Assembly (NCBI RefSeq): GCF_018502385.1
Contig: NZ_CP075523.1
Span: 2,480,001-2,544,000, forward strand
Direction of reading: 5' to 3'
DNA: 64,000 nt
From: Synechococcus sp. LA31
GTDB lineage: Bacteria; Cyanobacteriota; Cyanobacteriia; PCC-6307; Cyanobiaceae
Within the stretch, counting starts at the first letter, position 1. Every line of letters starts with the position of its first letter. The notes below the pieces were generated by a model. It was not told the origin of the DNA. It saw only the letters and a program-made list of their open reading frames with translations, and did no database searches. The translations under genes and the position numbers were made by a program. Below are positions 48,044-57,178 of the stretch, piece after piece.

Positions 48044-50901
48044 GGGCTGACCTCCTGCAACGGCAATCCCAGGCGCTTCAGTGCCTGGCCCATCTGCATC
48101 AGCCCATGGCTGTGGGAGTAGTGCTCACGGGCATGGGCCAAGCCCGTCGCACTGATCTGTTGCCAGAGGCTGTCGTCGTGCAGGAGCCGTTCGATCTGCT
48201 CCAGCCAGTCGTCAACGCTGGCGGCGATCAGCACCTCCCGTTCATGACGCAGGTTGGTTCCTTCCGCGGCCAGCGGGCTGAGAACTTGAGGGATGCCGCG
48301 TGCCAGCGCTCCCACCACTTTTCCCTTGAGGCCGGCGCCAGCCCGCAGCGGCGCCACCATCAGCCTGTGGCTGTCGTACACCGTATCGGTGTTGGCCACC
48401 CAGCCCTGCACCCAAACCCCCGGTTGTCGGCCCCAGGTTTCCGCCAGCTCAGGATCCAGCCCGCTGCCGTAGAGGTGGAGTTCCAGCTGGGGGCTGTGTT
48501 GCCGTAGGTGGGGCCAGATCTCCTCCAGGAGAAAGGCCACGGCATCACCGTTGGGTGGATGGGCGTAGCTTCCCAGGAAGGCCAGTCCTTGGCGCCCCTG
48601 CGGTGAAGGTGTTCCTTCAATGCAGTCGACCACCCAGGGACAGGCTGCCGTGGCAGCTCGGCCGAGGGTTTCTGCGTCGATTAAATCCCGCTCCACGCTG
48701 CTGTAGCTGAGGGTGAGATCCACCATCCCGATCGCCTCCAGCTCCTCCTTGCGGGTGTGGTTGAGACTGGTCATCGCTCGAGCGCGCGCCTCGCCGCTCA
48801 GCACAGCGGCATGCAACTGGCGCAACTCCCGCAGGTAGTGCAGATCCGCCAGGCAGAACATCAGCTGTGCCCGCGGAGCGTGCTCGCGGATCGCCTGGAT
48901 ATGGGCCAGCACTGTGACGTAGCGGACCAAGTAGATCAGCTGGAATTCGTGCCCCCGTTGCTGCAGAAACGCCTCGACCGAGAGCGCGAACGGGGCATAA
49001 ATGGCTTCAATGCCTCGGCGTTGGAGTGCGTCGGTGTATCCCCCCAGCCAGGCCAGGTTGGTGGGCAGGAAGGTCACTTTCCAGCCCAGCTCCTGCAGCA
49101 GGCCCATCTCCGTGAGGGCGGCATGGCTGCCCGCATCCCGATCAGGCCGGGGCGGCGCATGATCAATCACCAGAACCCTGCCCACAACCCCGCGGTCCTT
49201 GTGCCGTTCGGCTGCCTCTCGGGAGGGAGGTCCTGAGGGTGTGAAGGCGTGCTGCCATTTCTGCCTGAAGCGGGGGGCATGCTCCAGCTGCAGCCGTTTG
49301 CTGCTCTCGGGGTTGCCGGTGTCGATGCCGCAGGTTGTGCCCTCGTGATGGATCACCCGAGCCAGAGGTGCACAGCGAACCTCCCGATGGCGTGCACGCA
49401 CCGCAAAGGCCAGGTCTGTGTCTTCGAAGTAGGCGGGAGCGAATTCAGTGCTGAAGCCGCCGATGGCCTGCCAGAGCTCCAGTGGGATGGCGAGGCAGGC
49501 GGCGCTCACGTAGTCCACCTGGCGGGAATAACTCACGCGCGGGTCGTAGGGGTTGCCACCGCGGCCGTAATTCCAGGGCTGGCCGTTGTCCCACACCAGT
49601 CCGCCCGATTCCTGTAGCCGTCCGTTGGGAAACACCAGCTGGGCGCCGGTGATGCCGGTTTTGGGCCACAGCTCAAACGGGGTGAGCAGTTCTTCCAGCC
49701 AGCGGGCACAGGGTTCTGTGTCGTTGTTGAGCAGCACCACGAATGGGGCCTGCGCCAGAGCGACTCCGCTGTGACAGGCCTGGTTGAAGCCCTGAGCGGT
49801 GTCGTGCCGCACCAACCGGTAGCCCCGCAGGTCGTGAGCGAGTTGCTCAGCGGTGCCATCGGTGCTGCCGTCGTCGACCACGATCAGCTCCATCGGCACC
49901 CGGGTTGGGGCATAGGCGATCGCCAGCAGGCAGCGGCGCGTAACGCTGTAGTGGTTATGGGCTGGGATCACCACCGAGACGCGAGGGCTGTCGCTGCAGG
50001 GCAGTTGCAAGGGGCGATCCAACGGCTCCACGTTGGTCTCAGCCCGATGTCCCTGCACCACCAGTCGATGCAATTGCGGCAGATCGTTCGGTAGGGGGAT
50101 CTCGCCGAGGTCTGCCCAGTGCAGCCAGGTGCTGAGGCTGCGGTGCTGCTCCACGACTAGCGGGTGGAGGTGGTCGGGGAACGGCGGCGGTCCGTGCTCC
50201 AACAGGGCCGGCCAGGGTGTGAGCTGAAACGGTGTGAAGACGATCCGCTCGTCGAGGCTCTGGCCGCGGCTGTTGCGCAGCTCCAGATGATGGGGGCGAC
50301 CGTCGCAGCTCTCGGCCGGCAGGGCTGCATGGAGCTGACCGCGGGAATCGCTGTGCAGCTGCAGTCCTGGGCGACCATCGATCCGCAGGTGCAGGTCGCT
50401 GCCCGGTTCCCCCCAGCCGTAGACCTGCGACCCTTCCAGGCCGAGCAGTCCACCGGTGGGGCCGTGCGACCCGCTGCGTTGCAGCTGCTCCAGCAGCCGG
50501 TAGCGCTCAGGATTGAGCCGCTGGGGACTGCCGCTCAATTCCACCGGGCCATCGGCTGTGTCAAGCCAGGCGCGCAGCACGCTGCCGCTGGTGCGCGCCG
50601 GCAGAGGCTGCTCCAATGGGCCCTGTACGGCGAAGCCACAGGGCACCATCAGCCCGTCTCGTTCGAGGTCGTCTCGCTGGAGATGTGCGGGTGCCACCGC
50701 GAGCGGCCAGCTCGCTCCCGGTCGCAGCAGGTCTTCGATCACGAGCCGCACCTGCAGGGGCGCTGAGGCGTCTGCGGGTGGGACGCGGCAGGCCCAACCG
50801 CGCACCACACCACTGCAGATCAGATCGTCCAACTGTCCGGCCCAGGCACCCCGTTGGTGGTGGGCCATGGCCGGCGGCAGATCGAGCGGCACAGGGACCA
50901 T
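48040..50901 (-). CDS. double glycosyltransferase (GT2 plus GT4-like)
   Basis: The 953-residue protein has three parts. Residues 1-300 are beta-rich and resemble accessory binding domains. Residues 310-560 form a GT2 domain: VSVVIPAHNHYSVTRRCL, LIVVDDGSTDGT, LLNNDTEP (DXD-like), and YFEDTDLAFAVRARH. Residues 590-940 form a GT-B/GT4-like domain with LAFLGSYAHPPNGDAVAFLLEEIWP and VAPLRAGAGLKGKVVGALARGIP. Two transfers by one chain are therefore possible. It heads the minus-strand operon leading to the exporter, so glycosylation of the exported protein or of the surface is the natural guess. Confidence 0.88.
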   Translation of the reverse strand: MVPVPLDLPPAMAHHQRGAWAGQLDDLICSGVVRGWACRVPPADASAPLQVRLVIEDLLRPGASWPLAVAPAHLQRDDLERDGLMVPCGFAVQGPLEQPLPARTSGSVLRAWLDTADGPVELSGSPQRLNPERYRLLEQLQRSGSHGPTGGLLGLEGSQVYGWGEPGSDLHLRIDGRPGLQLHSDSRGQLHAALPAESCDGRPHHLELRNSRGQSLDERIVFTPFQLTPWPALLEHGPPPFPDHLHPLVVEQHRSLSTWLHWADLGEIPLPNDLPQLHRLVVQGHRAETNVEPLDRPLQLPCSDSPRVSVVIPAHNHYSVTRRCLLAIAYAPTRVPMELIVVDDGSTDGTAEQLAHDLRGYRLVRHDTAQGFNQACHSGVALAQAPFVVLLNNDTEPCARWLEELLTPFELWPKTGITGAQLVFPNGRLQESGGLVWDNGQPWNYGRGGNPYDPRVSYSRQVDYVSAACLAIPLELWQAIGGFSTEFAPAYFEDTDLAFAVRARHREVRCAPLARVIHHEGTTCGIDTGNPESSKRLQLEHAPRFRQKWQHAFTPSGPPSREAAERHKDRGVVGRVLVIDHAPPRPDRDAGSHAALTEMGLLQELGWKVTFLPTNLAWLGGYTDALQRRGIEAIYAPFALSVEAFLQQRGHEFQLIYLVRYVTVLAHIQAIREHAPRAQLMFCLADLHYLRELRQLHAAVLSGEARARAMTSLNHTRKEELEAIGMVDLTLSYSSVERDLIDAETLGRAATAACPWVVDCIEGTPSPQGRQGLAFLGSYAHPPNGDAVAFLLEEIWPHLRQHSPQLELHLYGSGLDPELAETWGRQPGVWVQGWVANTDTVYDSHRLMVAPLRAGAGLKGKVVGALARGIPQVLSPLAAEGTNLRHEREVLIAASVDDWLEQIERLLHDDSLWQQISATGLAHAREHYSHSHGLMQMGQALKRLGLPLQEVSP

Positions 50902-50957
50902 TCAGGGCAGGACCACATCCACAAACTGGTTCTGGGCCTTCGCCTTGGGCCCTTCTG

Positions 50958-53117
50958 ATGCAGGAGCGCGCGATGAAGGGTGTAGAACCGGTGCGGCACC
51001 AGTGTGCTGACGGCACAGCCCGCGCCGGGGTCTGGCTGTCACTCGAAGCTTTGCTGGCATTGCCGCTCTTGCCAGCGGCCCAGCTGGAACTGTTGGCGGC
51101 CTTGCTGGAGCTCCTGCCCAGCGGGGCAAGAGCAGAGTCCGAGAGTTGCCGGGCAGCCCTGTTGGCCGCCCTATGGGAGGGCGAGCTGCGCCAGGCGTGC
51201 GGCAGCTTTGAAACCGGTGCCTGGCAACAAGGGCGTGCGCAGTGGCAGGCAGCCGTGGCGCACCATCACGAGCTGCAGGGGCTGCGACCAGCCTCCACGG
51301 GGCTGGATGGCTTGCTGGATGGACTGATTCAGGTTCTCGCTCGCTTGGATCAGGCCCTCACCCACCGGCAGTGGCGGCCGCCGGCATCTCCACTCGACAA
51401 CGCACAGGTCCACGGCATTGCGGCGGAGCTCTTGCAGCAGATCCGCGACCTCGATCGACCGCTCCCCAGTTGGTACGAGGTGGTGGAGGAGGGGCTGCTG
51501 CGGCGTGGGGGGCTGGCTTTGTTGCAGCAAGCGAGCGCTGCCTGCCGCCGGGATGGACTGGCCTTGCTGTTGCGTTGGCGGCAACGCCAGCCAACACAAC
51601 CCGATTGGTTGGCCGTCTGCCTGGAGCAGTCCGTCATCAGTTTGCTGGCAGATCTGCCGCAGAGCAGCCATCCCCGCGCCGATCTGCAGGCCTTGCTGGA
51701 GTCACTCACGCTGCTGCCTGCTGTTGTGAACGGCTCGGAGCGCCAGGCTGCTGTGCGGGAGTCGCTGGCCGTGGTCCGTGGCTGTCTGACCCTGGCGGCG
51801 GCGGCTCGCCAGCCCCTGGCAGTGCGCGAATCCCTTGGCCTGGAGAGGGGGGCTGTCATTGCTCCGCCGGAGATCCGGGTGCTGGTGCGTGAGTGGCTGG
51901 AAGACCACCCAGCCCAGCGCTCACCTGTTGCGCTCGAGCTGGTGTGGATTCCAGGGGCTAGACCCCTCCCCCATGGCCACGGCCAGCTGGCCCTCAATCT
52001 GGCGGCGGTGCTGCCGCCGTCGCCCGGTCATCCTGCGCTGGTGGAGCAGGTGATGGCATCTTTCTTTGAGCCCCTGTTGCAGATCCCCTCGGGCCGGCTC
52101 TGGCAGCAGCGGCATTCCATCGCAACCCTGCTCAGTTCGCTCAGCCATTTCTGGGCTGCCGGTGGTGCGCTCAGCGCCAGCGAGTGTCGGCAGCTGGCGC
52201 TGGCTCAGGAGCAGTGGCAGCACTGGGGTGGGCCCGGCAGGCTTGACGCCCAGCAGCATCCGGCCCAGTGGCCTCCAGCCCGGCTGGGGGCGGGGTGCTG
52301 CCTGGTTCAGCCTTCAGCGCTGCAGCTGGCGGGGTTGCGCTGCTGGTTGCAGGCACGCCCAGAGGTGGGGCCAGCCCTGGCCGAGATCCGACGCCGCCAT
52401 CACGACCCGGTGTTTCTGCAACAGCGAGCCGCTTGCGCGGCCGGCGATCGCGGCGATGCCTTGGAGACGCTCTGCGCGCTCCAGCTGGAGGAGGGCTTCT
52501 ACGGCAGCAATACAGCCCCGGACAGCAGCTTTCAGGCCTGGGCGCACAGCAGCCTGACGCTTCTCAGTGACAGTGAACTGCTGCTGGATTCCCAGCCGCC
52601 GATCGGCTCCTGGTGGGCGGTGCTGCAGGGCTTGGCTCAGGGGTGGGGCGGCCTGCCGGATCTTGTGGCCTGGCCCGAGGATCAAGCCGTGTACGACCTG
52701 CTGGCAGGCCAAGAGGTGCTGTTGATCAGCCCGTTGGCAGCCCTGGCGGAGGAGCAGCACCGCAGTGGGCGTGCCTTCCAATTGTTTCTCGATCTGCCTA
52801 TTGCTCCCTACGGCCTGCGCACGTTGGTCCCACCGGATTCTCTCTATCCCCGTCGACCCCACCAGGGCTTTGAAGCCAGCCTGGAGGCTTGTCTGGAGTC
52901 GGTGGGCGCGATGGTTCGAGAGCGTCCATTCACCGTCTTGCTCACGGCAGCTGGGGTCTACGACCTGCCGCTTTGCCATGCCGCTCGCGAACGCTATGGC
53001 GCCGCCTGCGTGGCCATCGGTCCTGCGATCCACGCCCGCTTGGGCATCGATCAGGCCTGCAGCAGGCATTGGCGGTCGGGGCAGCGTCGTGCGGATCGCT
53101 GGCGGCGGATCTGCTGA
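50958..53117 (+). CDS. large helical protein with possible GT-D-like tail
   Basis: The product has 719 residues from the ATG at 50958 (an ATG at 50973 is also possible). Much of residues 20-500 is leucine, alanine and glutamine rich and helical, perhaps a superhelix of repeats. The last 200 residues are more structured: SWWAVLQGLAQGW, LLISPLAALAEEQHRSGRAF and RPFTVLLTAAGVYDLPLCHAA followed by VAIGPAIHARLGI. That last pair resembles the GT-D (DUF1792) pattern of an A/G-G-x-x-x-LP-L-C stretch and an IGG-x-x-x-x-L-FG stretch. I cannot confirm the family. It is divergent from the double glycosyltransferase, with 56 bases between starts. Confidence 0.65.
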   Translation: MQERAMKGVEPVRHQCADGTARAGVWLSLEALLALPLLPAAQLELLAALLELLPSGARAESESCRAALLAALWEGELRQACGSFETGAWQQGRAQWQAAVAHHHELQGLRPASTGLDGLLDGLIQVLARLDQALTHRQWRPPASPLDNAQVHGIAAELLQQIRDLDRPLPSWYEVVEEGLLRRGGLALLQQASAACRRDGLALLLRWRQRQPTQPDWLAVCLEQSVISLLADLPQSSHPRADLQALLESLTLLPAVVNGSERQAAVRESLAVVRGCLTLAAAARQPLAVRESLGLERGAVIAPPEIRVLVREWLEDHPAQRSPVALELVWIPGARPLPHGHGQLALNLAAVLPPSPGHPALVEQVMASFFEPLLQIPSGRLWQQRHSIATLLSSLSHFWAAGGALSASECRQLALAQEQWQHWGGPGRLDAQQHPAQWPPARLGAGCCLVQPSALQLAGLRCWLQARPEVGPALAEIRRRHHDPVFLQQRAACAAGDRGDALETLCALQLEEGFYGSNTAPDSSFQAWAHSSLTLLSDSELLLDSQPPIGSWWAVLQGLAQGWGGLPDLVAWPEDQAVYDLLAGQEVLLISPLAALAEEQHRSGRAFQLFLDLPIAPYGLRTLVPPDSLYPRRPHQGFEASLEACLESVGAMVRERPFTVLLTAAGVYDLPLCHAARERYGAACVAIGPAIHARLGIDQACSRHWRSGQRRADRWRRIC

Positions 53118-53169
53118 GCACCAGCACCAGGCCCGCTTGTGAGCGTCCGACGCTGCTCACGCTGGAGCT

Positions 53170-54063
53170 ATGGCTGTGTCAACGTCTCCAACCTCTTTGG
53201 GATCAGAGCCCAAACTGCGCAAGGAGCTGCTGCGGATCCATGACGACCATCAGGTCTTCACCAGCTTCGACGCCTTTTCCGTTCAGTTGCCAGCGCTGAT
53301 GCAATGGGGGAGGCATCGGCACGATGCCTCCACGTGCGTAGCACTGCTTGGCTTGCTGGAGCCGCTGAGCGGTGTACAGATCGAGCCCCGTGGGATACGG
53401 ATCAGCCGGGACAACCTGCGCGAATCGCTACTGGCTGGGGGCTGTCTGTCGCGACACCGGGCCATTACCCGTGTGTTGGAGCACGTGGGTGAAAGCTTGG
53501 CGAGCCTTCGCGATCAGCACATCTATCTGCCGGAAACGTCTACGGGATTTGTGGCCTGGTTGCGTCGCCATCACATCCGGAATCTTGAGGTGAGTGACTT
53601 CCTTCAAGATGCAGAGATTGTTCCGGTTGGGGTGGGCAATCATCAGAATCTGTGTGCACTCACCTATTCCTCGCATCGTTTTGATCTGGTGATCTGTAAT
53701 GATGTCTTTGAGCATGTTTACGACTTGCCGCGTGCACTTGAGGAGGTCTATCGGGTGCTCAGGCCCGGCGGCAGATTGCTGGCCACGTTCCCGATGGCAT
53801 TTGGTCAGCAGGAGAACATCATCAAGGCGGAATTCAGGGGTGCACAACAGATGGCATTGTTCCGTGGAGAACCCGAATACCATGGTGATCCAATCCGGCC
53901 TACGCGTGGATCGCTGGTTTATCAGATTCCTGGGTGGCAGATTCTAGATCTGGCCTCGATGATTGGGTTTTCGGCTGTGATGATGCATCTGATCAGTAGT
54001 TGGAAATGTGGCGTGTTGGGTGGTGATTTGCCAGGTGTGTTCGTGGCTGACTTTCTGCGTTGA
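53170..54063 (+). CDS. SAM-dependent methyltransferase-like protein
   Basis: The 297-residue protein has the C-terminal part of a class I methyltransferase: FDLVICNDVFEHVYDLPRALEEVYRVLRPGGRLLATFPM (about 175-213). The usual glycine-rich SAM loop is not visible before it; instead there is YLPETSTGFVAWLRRHHIRNLEVSDFL, as in a family that starts with a x-E-x-x-T region. The role is likely modification of a sugar or lipid in this locus. It follows the large helical gene by 52 bases on the same strand. Confidence 0.78.
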   Translation: MAVSTSPTSLGSEPKLRKELLRIHDDHQVFTSFDAFSVQLPALMQWGRHRHDASTCVALLGLLEPLSGVQIEPRGIRISRDNLRESLLAGGCLSRHRAITRVLEHVGESLASLRDQHIYLPETSTGFVAWLRRHHIRNLEVSDFLQDAEIVPVGVGNHQNLCALTYSSHRFDLVICNDVFEHVYDLPRALEEVYRVLRPGGRLLATFPMAFGQQENIIKAEFRGAQQMALFRGEPEYHGDPIRPTRGSLVYQIPGWQILDLASMIGFSAVMMHLISSWKCGVLGGDLPGVFVADFLR

Positions 54064-54065
54064 TC

Positions 54066-55025
54066 ATGGAGTCTTCAGCTGATCTCCATAGACTGCGGCT
54101 TGCTGTGCTTCAGCACCCAGAAGATCCCGATCGCTGGCAGGCCTTGATTGCTGTGATCGAGGCCTTGGGGGGTGGCCTTTTGTTGTCCGATCTGGATGGG
54201 CTGTTTGAGCAGCCGCTTATGCAAGCGTGCCCCCCTGATGCTCAAGATGAGCTGCTGCAGCGGGGGCTCGAGGCTCATCGCTCCGGGGATGCAGAGGGTC
54301 TTCGCAGAGCCCAGGCGCAGTTGCAAACCCTGGAGCCTGACGGAGCCTGGACTCAGGCGCTTCAGGGCCTTTTGGCCGAGATGGAAGGGGCCAGCGGCTA
54401 TGCAGCCTTCGCCAAAGCCTTAGCGCTGAAGCCAGCTGATCCTTGGTTCCGCTACTGGCTGAGTGTCGCTTGCCTGCGTCGACGCGATTGGATCGATTTT
54501 TCCTGTCAGGCAATGCTTCTGGCGGCGTCAGAGACGCGGGAGCATCAGGTGCTTGTGCTCGCGGCGACCTATCACCTGATCGCGGCCGTTCTGGTGCGGT
54601 TTGCTCCTGAGTTGTGCCAGGCCAATGATTTGCGTGTTTTTGATCTGGTTCACCCAGATGCAATCCCCCATAGCGGTGAAGAGGTGGTGGCCAGCGTGCT
54701 GCGTTTTGTCGATAAAGAGCGTCGTAAGATGATTCGGATTCTGATGGTTTTGCTCGAGCAGCAGTCGGAATGGCTGCCAGAGCGATTGGCTTCCTTTGAG
54801 TCTTTGGTTGATCTGCTCAGATGGCGAATTCGGGGCCTGGCTGAACCCGGTTTCAGTGCAGATCTTTATGCGGCACTTCAGCGGCAGCTTGATCGACAAC
54901 CTGTTCGCGTCCGGCAGCATGGGGATCTGCTTGACCTCCTGCCCAGCAGGCCAGATCTGACGTTCGGTTCTGAACATGGGCGGGTCTGGCGCGACTTCCG
55001 CTTCACCTTGATGCCTGCCCAGTGA
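54066..55025 (+). CDS. TPR-like helical protein, unknown function
   Basis: The 319-residue protein is helical, with TPR-like spacing in residues 60-150 (LLQRGLEAHRSGDAEGLRRAQAQLQTLEPDGAW, then FAKALALKPADPWFRYWLSVACLRRRDW). It has no membrane helix or catalytic motif that I recognise. The ATG at 54066 follows the methyltransferase stop by 2 bases, and its own stop overlaps the next ATG. It therefore belongs to a four-gene plus-strand unit from 50958 to 57178. Confidence 0.7.
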   Translation: MESSADLHRLRLAVLQHPEDPDRWQALIAVIEALGGGLLLSDLDGLFEQPLMQACPPDAQDELLQRGLEAHRSGDAEGLRRAQAQLQTLEPDGAWTQALQGLLAEMEGASGYAAFAKALALKPADPWFRYWLSVACLRRRDWIDFSCQAMLLAASETREHQVLVLAATYHLIAAVLVRFAPELCQANDLRVFDLVHPDAIPHSGEEVVASVLRFVDKERRKMIRILMVLLEQQSEWLPERLASFESLVDLLRWRIRGLAEPGFSADLYAALQRQLDRQPVRVRQHGDLLDLLPSRPDLTFGSEHGRVWRDFRFTLMPAQ

Positions 55026-57178
55026 TGGAGTATTCAGGGGAGCCCCTGGCGCCGCTTGGTTTTGATCTTGTTGGGCTGATTGGTGTTTCGGATCGCTTCG
55101 CAGGCGTGGCTGCAGAGGTGCTGGAGCAGGGTTTGCAAACGCTTGACCGTGCAGCTCTGGATCAGGAAGCACGCGCGGGCCTAGGTGAAGCGTTGGCGAT
55201 CGCTTACTACAAGGCAATCGTGTTATTGCAGCATCAGTCAGCCTTGATGAAGGCGGTCACGGAACTGCTGCTGCGCTATCGCTTCCTCTGCTCGCTGCAG
55301 GGATTGGAGGATCGACGCAGTCAGGATTTCTGGCTGCGGCATGGCCTGGATCGTGAGCTGTTGGAGTCGGAGGCGCTGCATGCCACCGCACGCCTGGCGG
55401 AGTCGCGCCAGGTGGAACGGCACAGCTTCGGTCGTCATCTTGCGGCTTACTTCGCTTTAGCTGCAGAGACCTCGATCGAGCCTGTGCCGTCTGTTAGTTC
55501 GGCCTTCACTGGGCTCGAAGCCGTGGTGGATCATCTGTGGTGGTTTCGGCCAGATGACACCAGCTCGTCATGCGCGCGTCAGGCTTATTTGCTGGCTCCG
55601 CATTCCCACATCGGCATCGTGGGACTCAAGCGGCTTTGTTCGCTGGTGGCGGAGGTGCTCCCGTTGCTGGCGCAGTGGTGCACGGATCCGGAGATGGTGA
55701 TCTGCGCCCCTTTGGGGACGCGCAAGGTCTCCCTGGCCAGGGAGGGCATGCAGAGCTGTTCCACCTATTTCGATGGTGGCAAGCCTGTTCCCTTCTCGCT
55801 GAACCGCAGTTTGGAGCCTTATCTGGTGCTGACGCCTGGGCTTTTGACGCAGGTGTCCGATTTGGTTTCGGCTCGCCTTTGGTTCGCGCCGCTGCTGGAC
55901 AGTTTGTCGACGTTGGTGTTTCGTGATTCGGCTGATTACCGGCTCGGTGAACATGCTTTTCAGCATCAGGCTGCGGAGTTGTCGGCCCGGTCGCCCTTGC
56001 TGGATGCGGGGCGGGGGCTGTCAGCGCCTCTACCCACCACGCCGGCAGACTGTCTTGTGGAAGGTTTGCTGGTGCAGGCCGGGCACACCGTGCTCGCGCT
56101 CACCCCCTGCCACCGGTTTTCCGATCATTACGCCCGCTCAAGCGGACTATCGGGTCATGGGCCTTCTGGGGTGATGAATCAGTCCGTGCTCGTCACGCCT
56201 CAAGGGGTGCTGTCCACTTGGCGTTATGAGCGCAATTTTGATAGCTGGTCGGGGCGTAGTGGGGATGTTGCGCGTCATCCGTCCCTGAACTTTCTGGCCT
56301 GGGAGCCAGGCGGGTCTGCCGGATTAGGTGCCGGGGGCAAACTGAGAATCACGCCACTGACCTATAGCGGATACCCGAGCGAATGCAAGATTGAAGATCT
56401 GCGCTTGTTTGCTATTGACGATCATATCTATGCCATTGTGGCTCTGATTCTGTCGCGAGCGCGCTATCGCAGCTGGTTGCCTGAACTCTCCAGTGAAGCC
56501 GCTGCGAATAACACGATCGACGATATGCTGGTGGTCCAGTCCTTGGGACGTCTTGATCTCGAGCGAGGTGATCTGCGCTTCGAGCAGTTGCCGGTATTGC
56601 ATCGTTTACCTGATCCTGAACAGCCTGAGTTGGAGCTCCCCCGTGGCTTTGAGAAGAACTGGCTCCTCTGCCCGTGGCGCCAGAAGCTGGCGTTGCTGTA
56701 TTCCATTCAGCCATGGCAGGTGTTTGAGGGTGGGCATGATCTCCGCCACTGGCGACTGGCACATGACATTCCGCTTGGTTTGCCTGATTCCATTCAGGGC
56801 CCATTGCGCAACAGCGCTCACCCCTTCCCTTTGCCTGATTGCAATGGCGAGAGCCAGCTAGGGCTGGTTGTGCATCGCCGTCGTCATGGCACGTATATCT
56901 ATGACCAGTATTTACTCGTTCTCTCGGCTGATACCTTGCTGCCCTTGCGGGTCAGTCGTGAGCCTATTTTGTCGGTGAATGCACAGGCTCTTGGGTCGGA
57001 CTTGGGTTTTCGTAAGAATCAGGGGGTTTGTTATGTGAGTTCGGTGTTGGTGCACGATGGTATGGTGCAGATCTATTTCAACCTGTTCGATTGCCGTACC
57101 TGTGTTCTGGCACTACCCGCTGCTGATCTGCGCTGCCTGATTGATAATGATGCCGCCTTCGTTTCTCTGCCTGCTTAG
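55025..57178 (+). CDS. large protein with GH130-like beta-propeller half, unknown function
   Basis: The product has 717 residues from the ATG at 55025. The first 330 residues are helical then mixed and unrecognised. From about 420 to 700 it shows the order of a five-bladed GH130/GH43-like propeller: KIEDLRLFAIDDHIYAIVAL (ED-x-R-x-F), FEKNWLLCPWRQKLALLYSIQPWQVF (EKNW), LGLVVHRRRHGTYIYDQYLLVLS and a closing FRKNQGVCYVSSVLVHDGMVQIYF. GH130 enzymes act on mannosides. The catalytic acid cannot be placed by eye. It ends against the convergent pyruvyl-transferase-like gene with a 4-base overlap. Confidence 0.65.
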   Translation: MEYSGEPLAPLGFDLVGLIGVSDRFAGVAAEVLEQGLQTLDRAALDQEARAGLGEALAIAYYKAIVLLQHQSALMKAVTELLLRYRFLCSLQGLEDRRSQDFWLRHGLDRELLESEALHATARLAESRQVERHSFGRHLAAYFALAAETSIEPVPSVSSAFTGLEAVVDHLWWFRPDDTSSSCARQAYLLAPHSHIGIVGLKRLCSLVAEVLPLLAQWCTDPEMVICAPLGTRKVSLAREGMQSCSTYFDGGKPVPFSLNRSLEPYLVLTPGLLTQVSDLVSARLWFAPLLDSLSTLVFRDSADYRLGEHAFQHQAAELSARSPLLDAGRGLSAPLPTTPADCLVEGLLVQAGHTVLALTPCHRFSDHYARSSGLSGHGPSGVMNQSVLVTPQGVLSTWRYERNFDSWSGRSGDVARHPSLNFLAWEPGGSAGLGAGGKLRITPLTYSGYPSECKIEDLRLFAIDDHIYAIVALILSRARYRSWLPELSSEAAANNTIDDMLVVQSLGRLDLERGDLRFEQLPVLHRLPDPEQPELELPRGFEKNWLLCPWRQKLALLYSIQPWQVFEGGHDLRHWRLAHDIPLGLPDSIQGPLRNSAHPFPLPDCNGESQLGLVVHRRRHGTYIYDQYLLVLSADTLLPLRVSREPILSVNAQALGSDLGFRKNQGVCYVSSVLVHDGMVQIYFNLFDCRTCVLALPAADLRCLIDNDAAFVSLPA

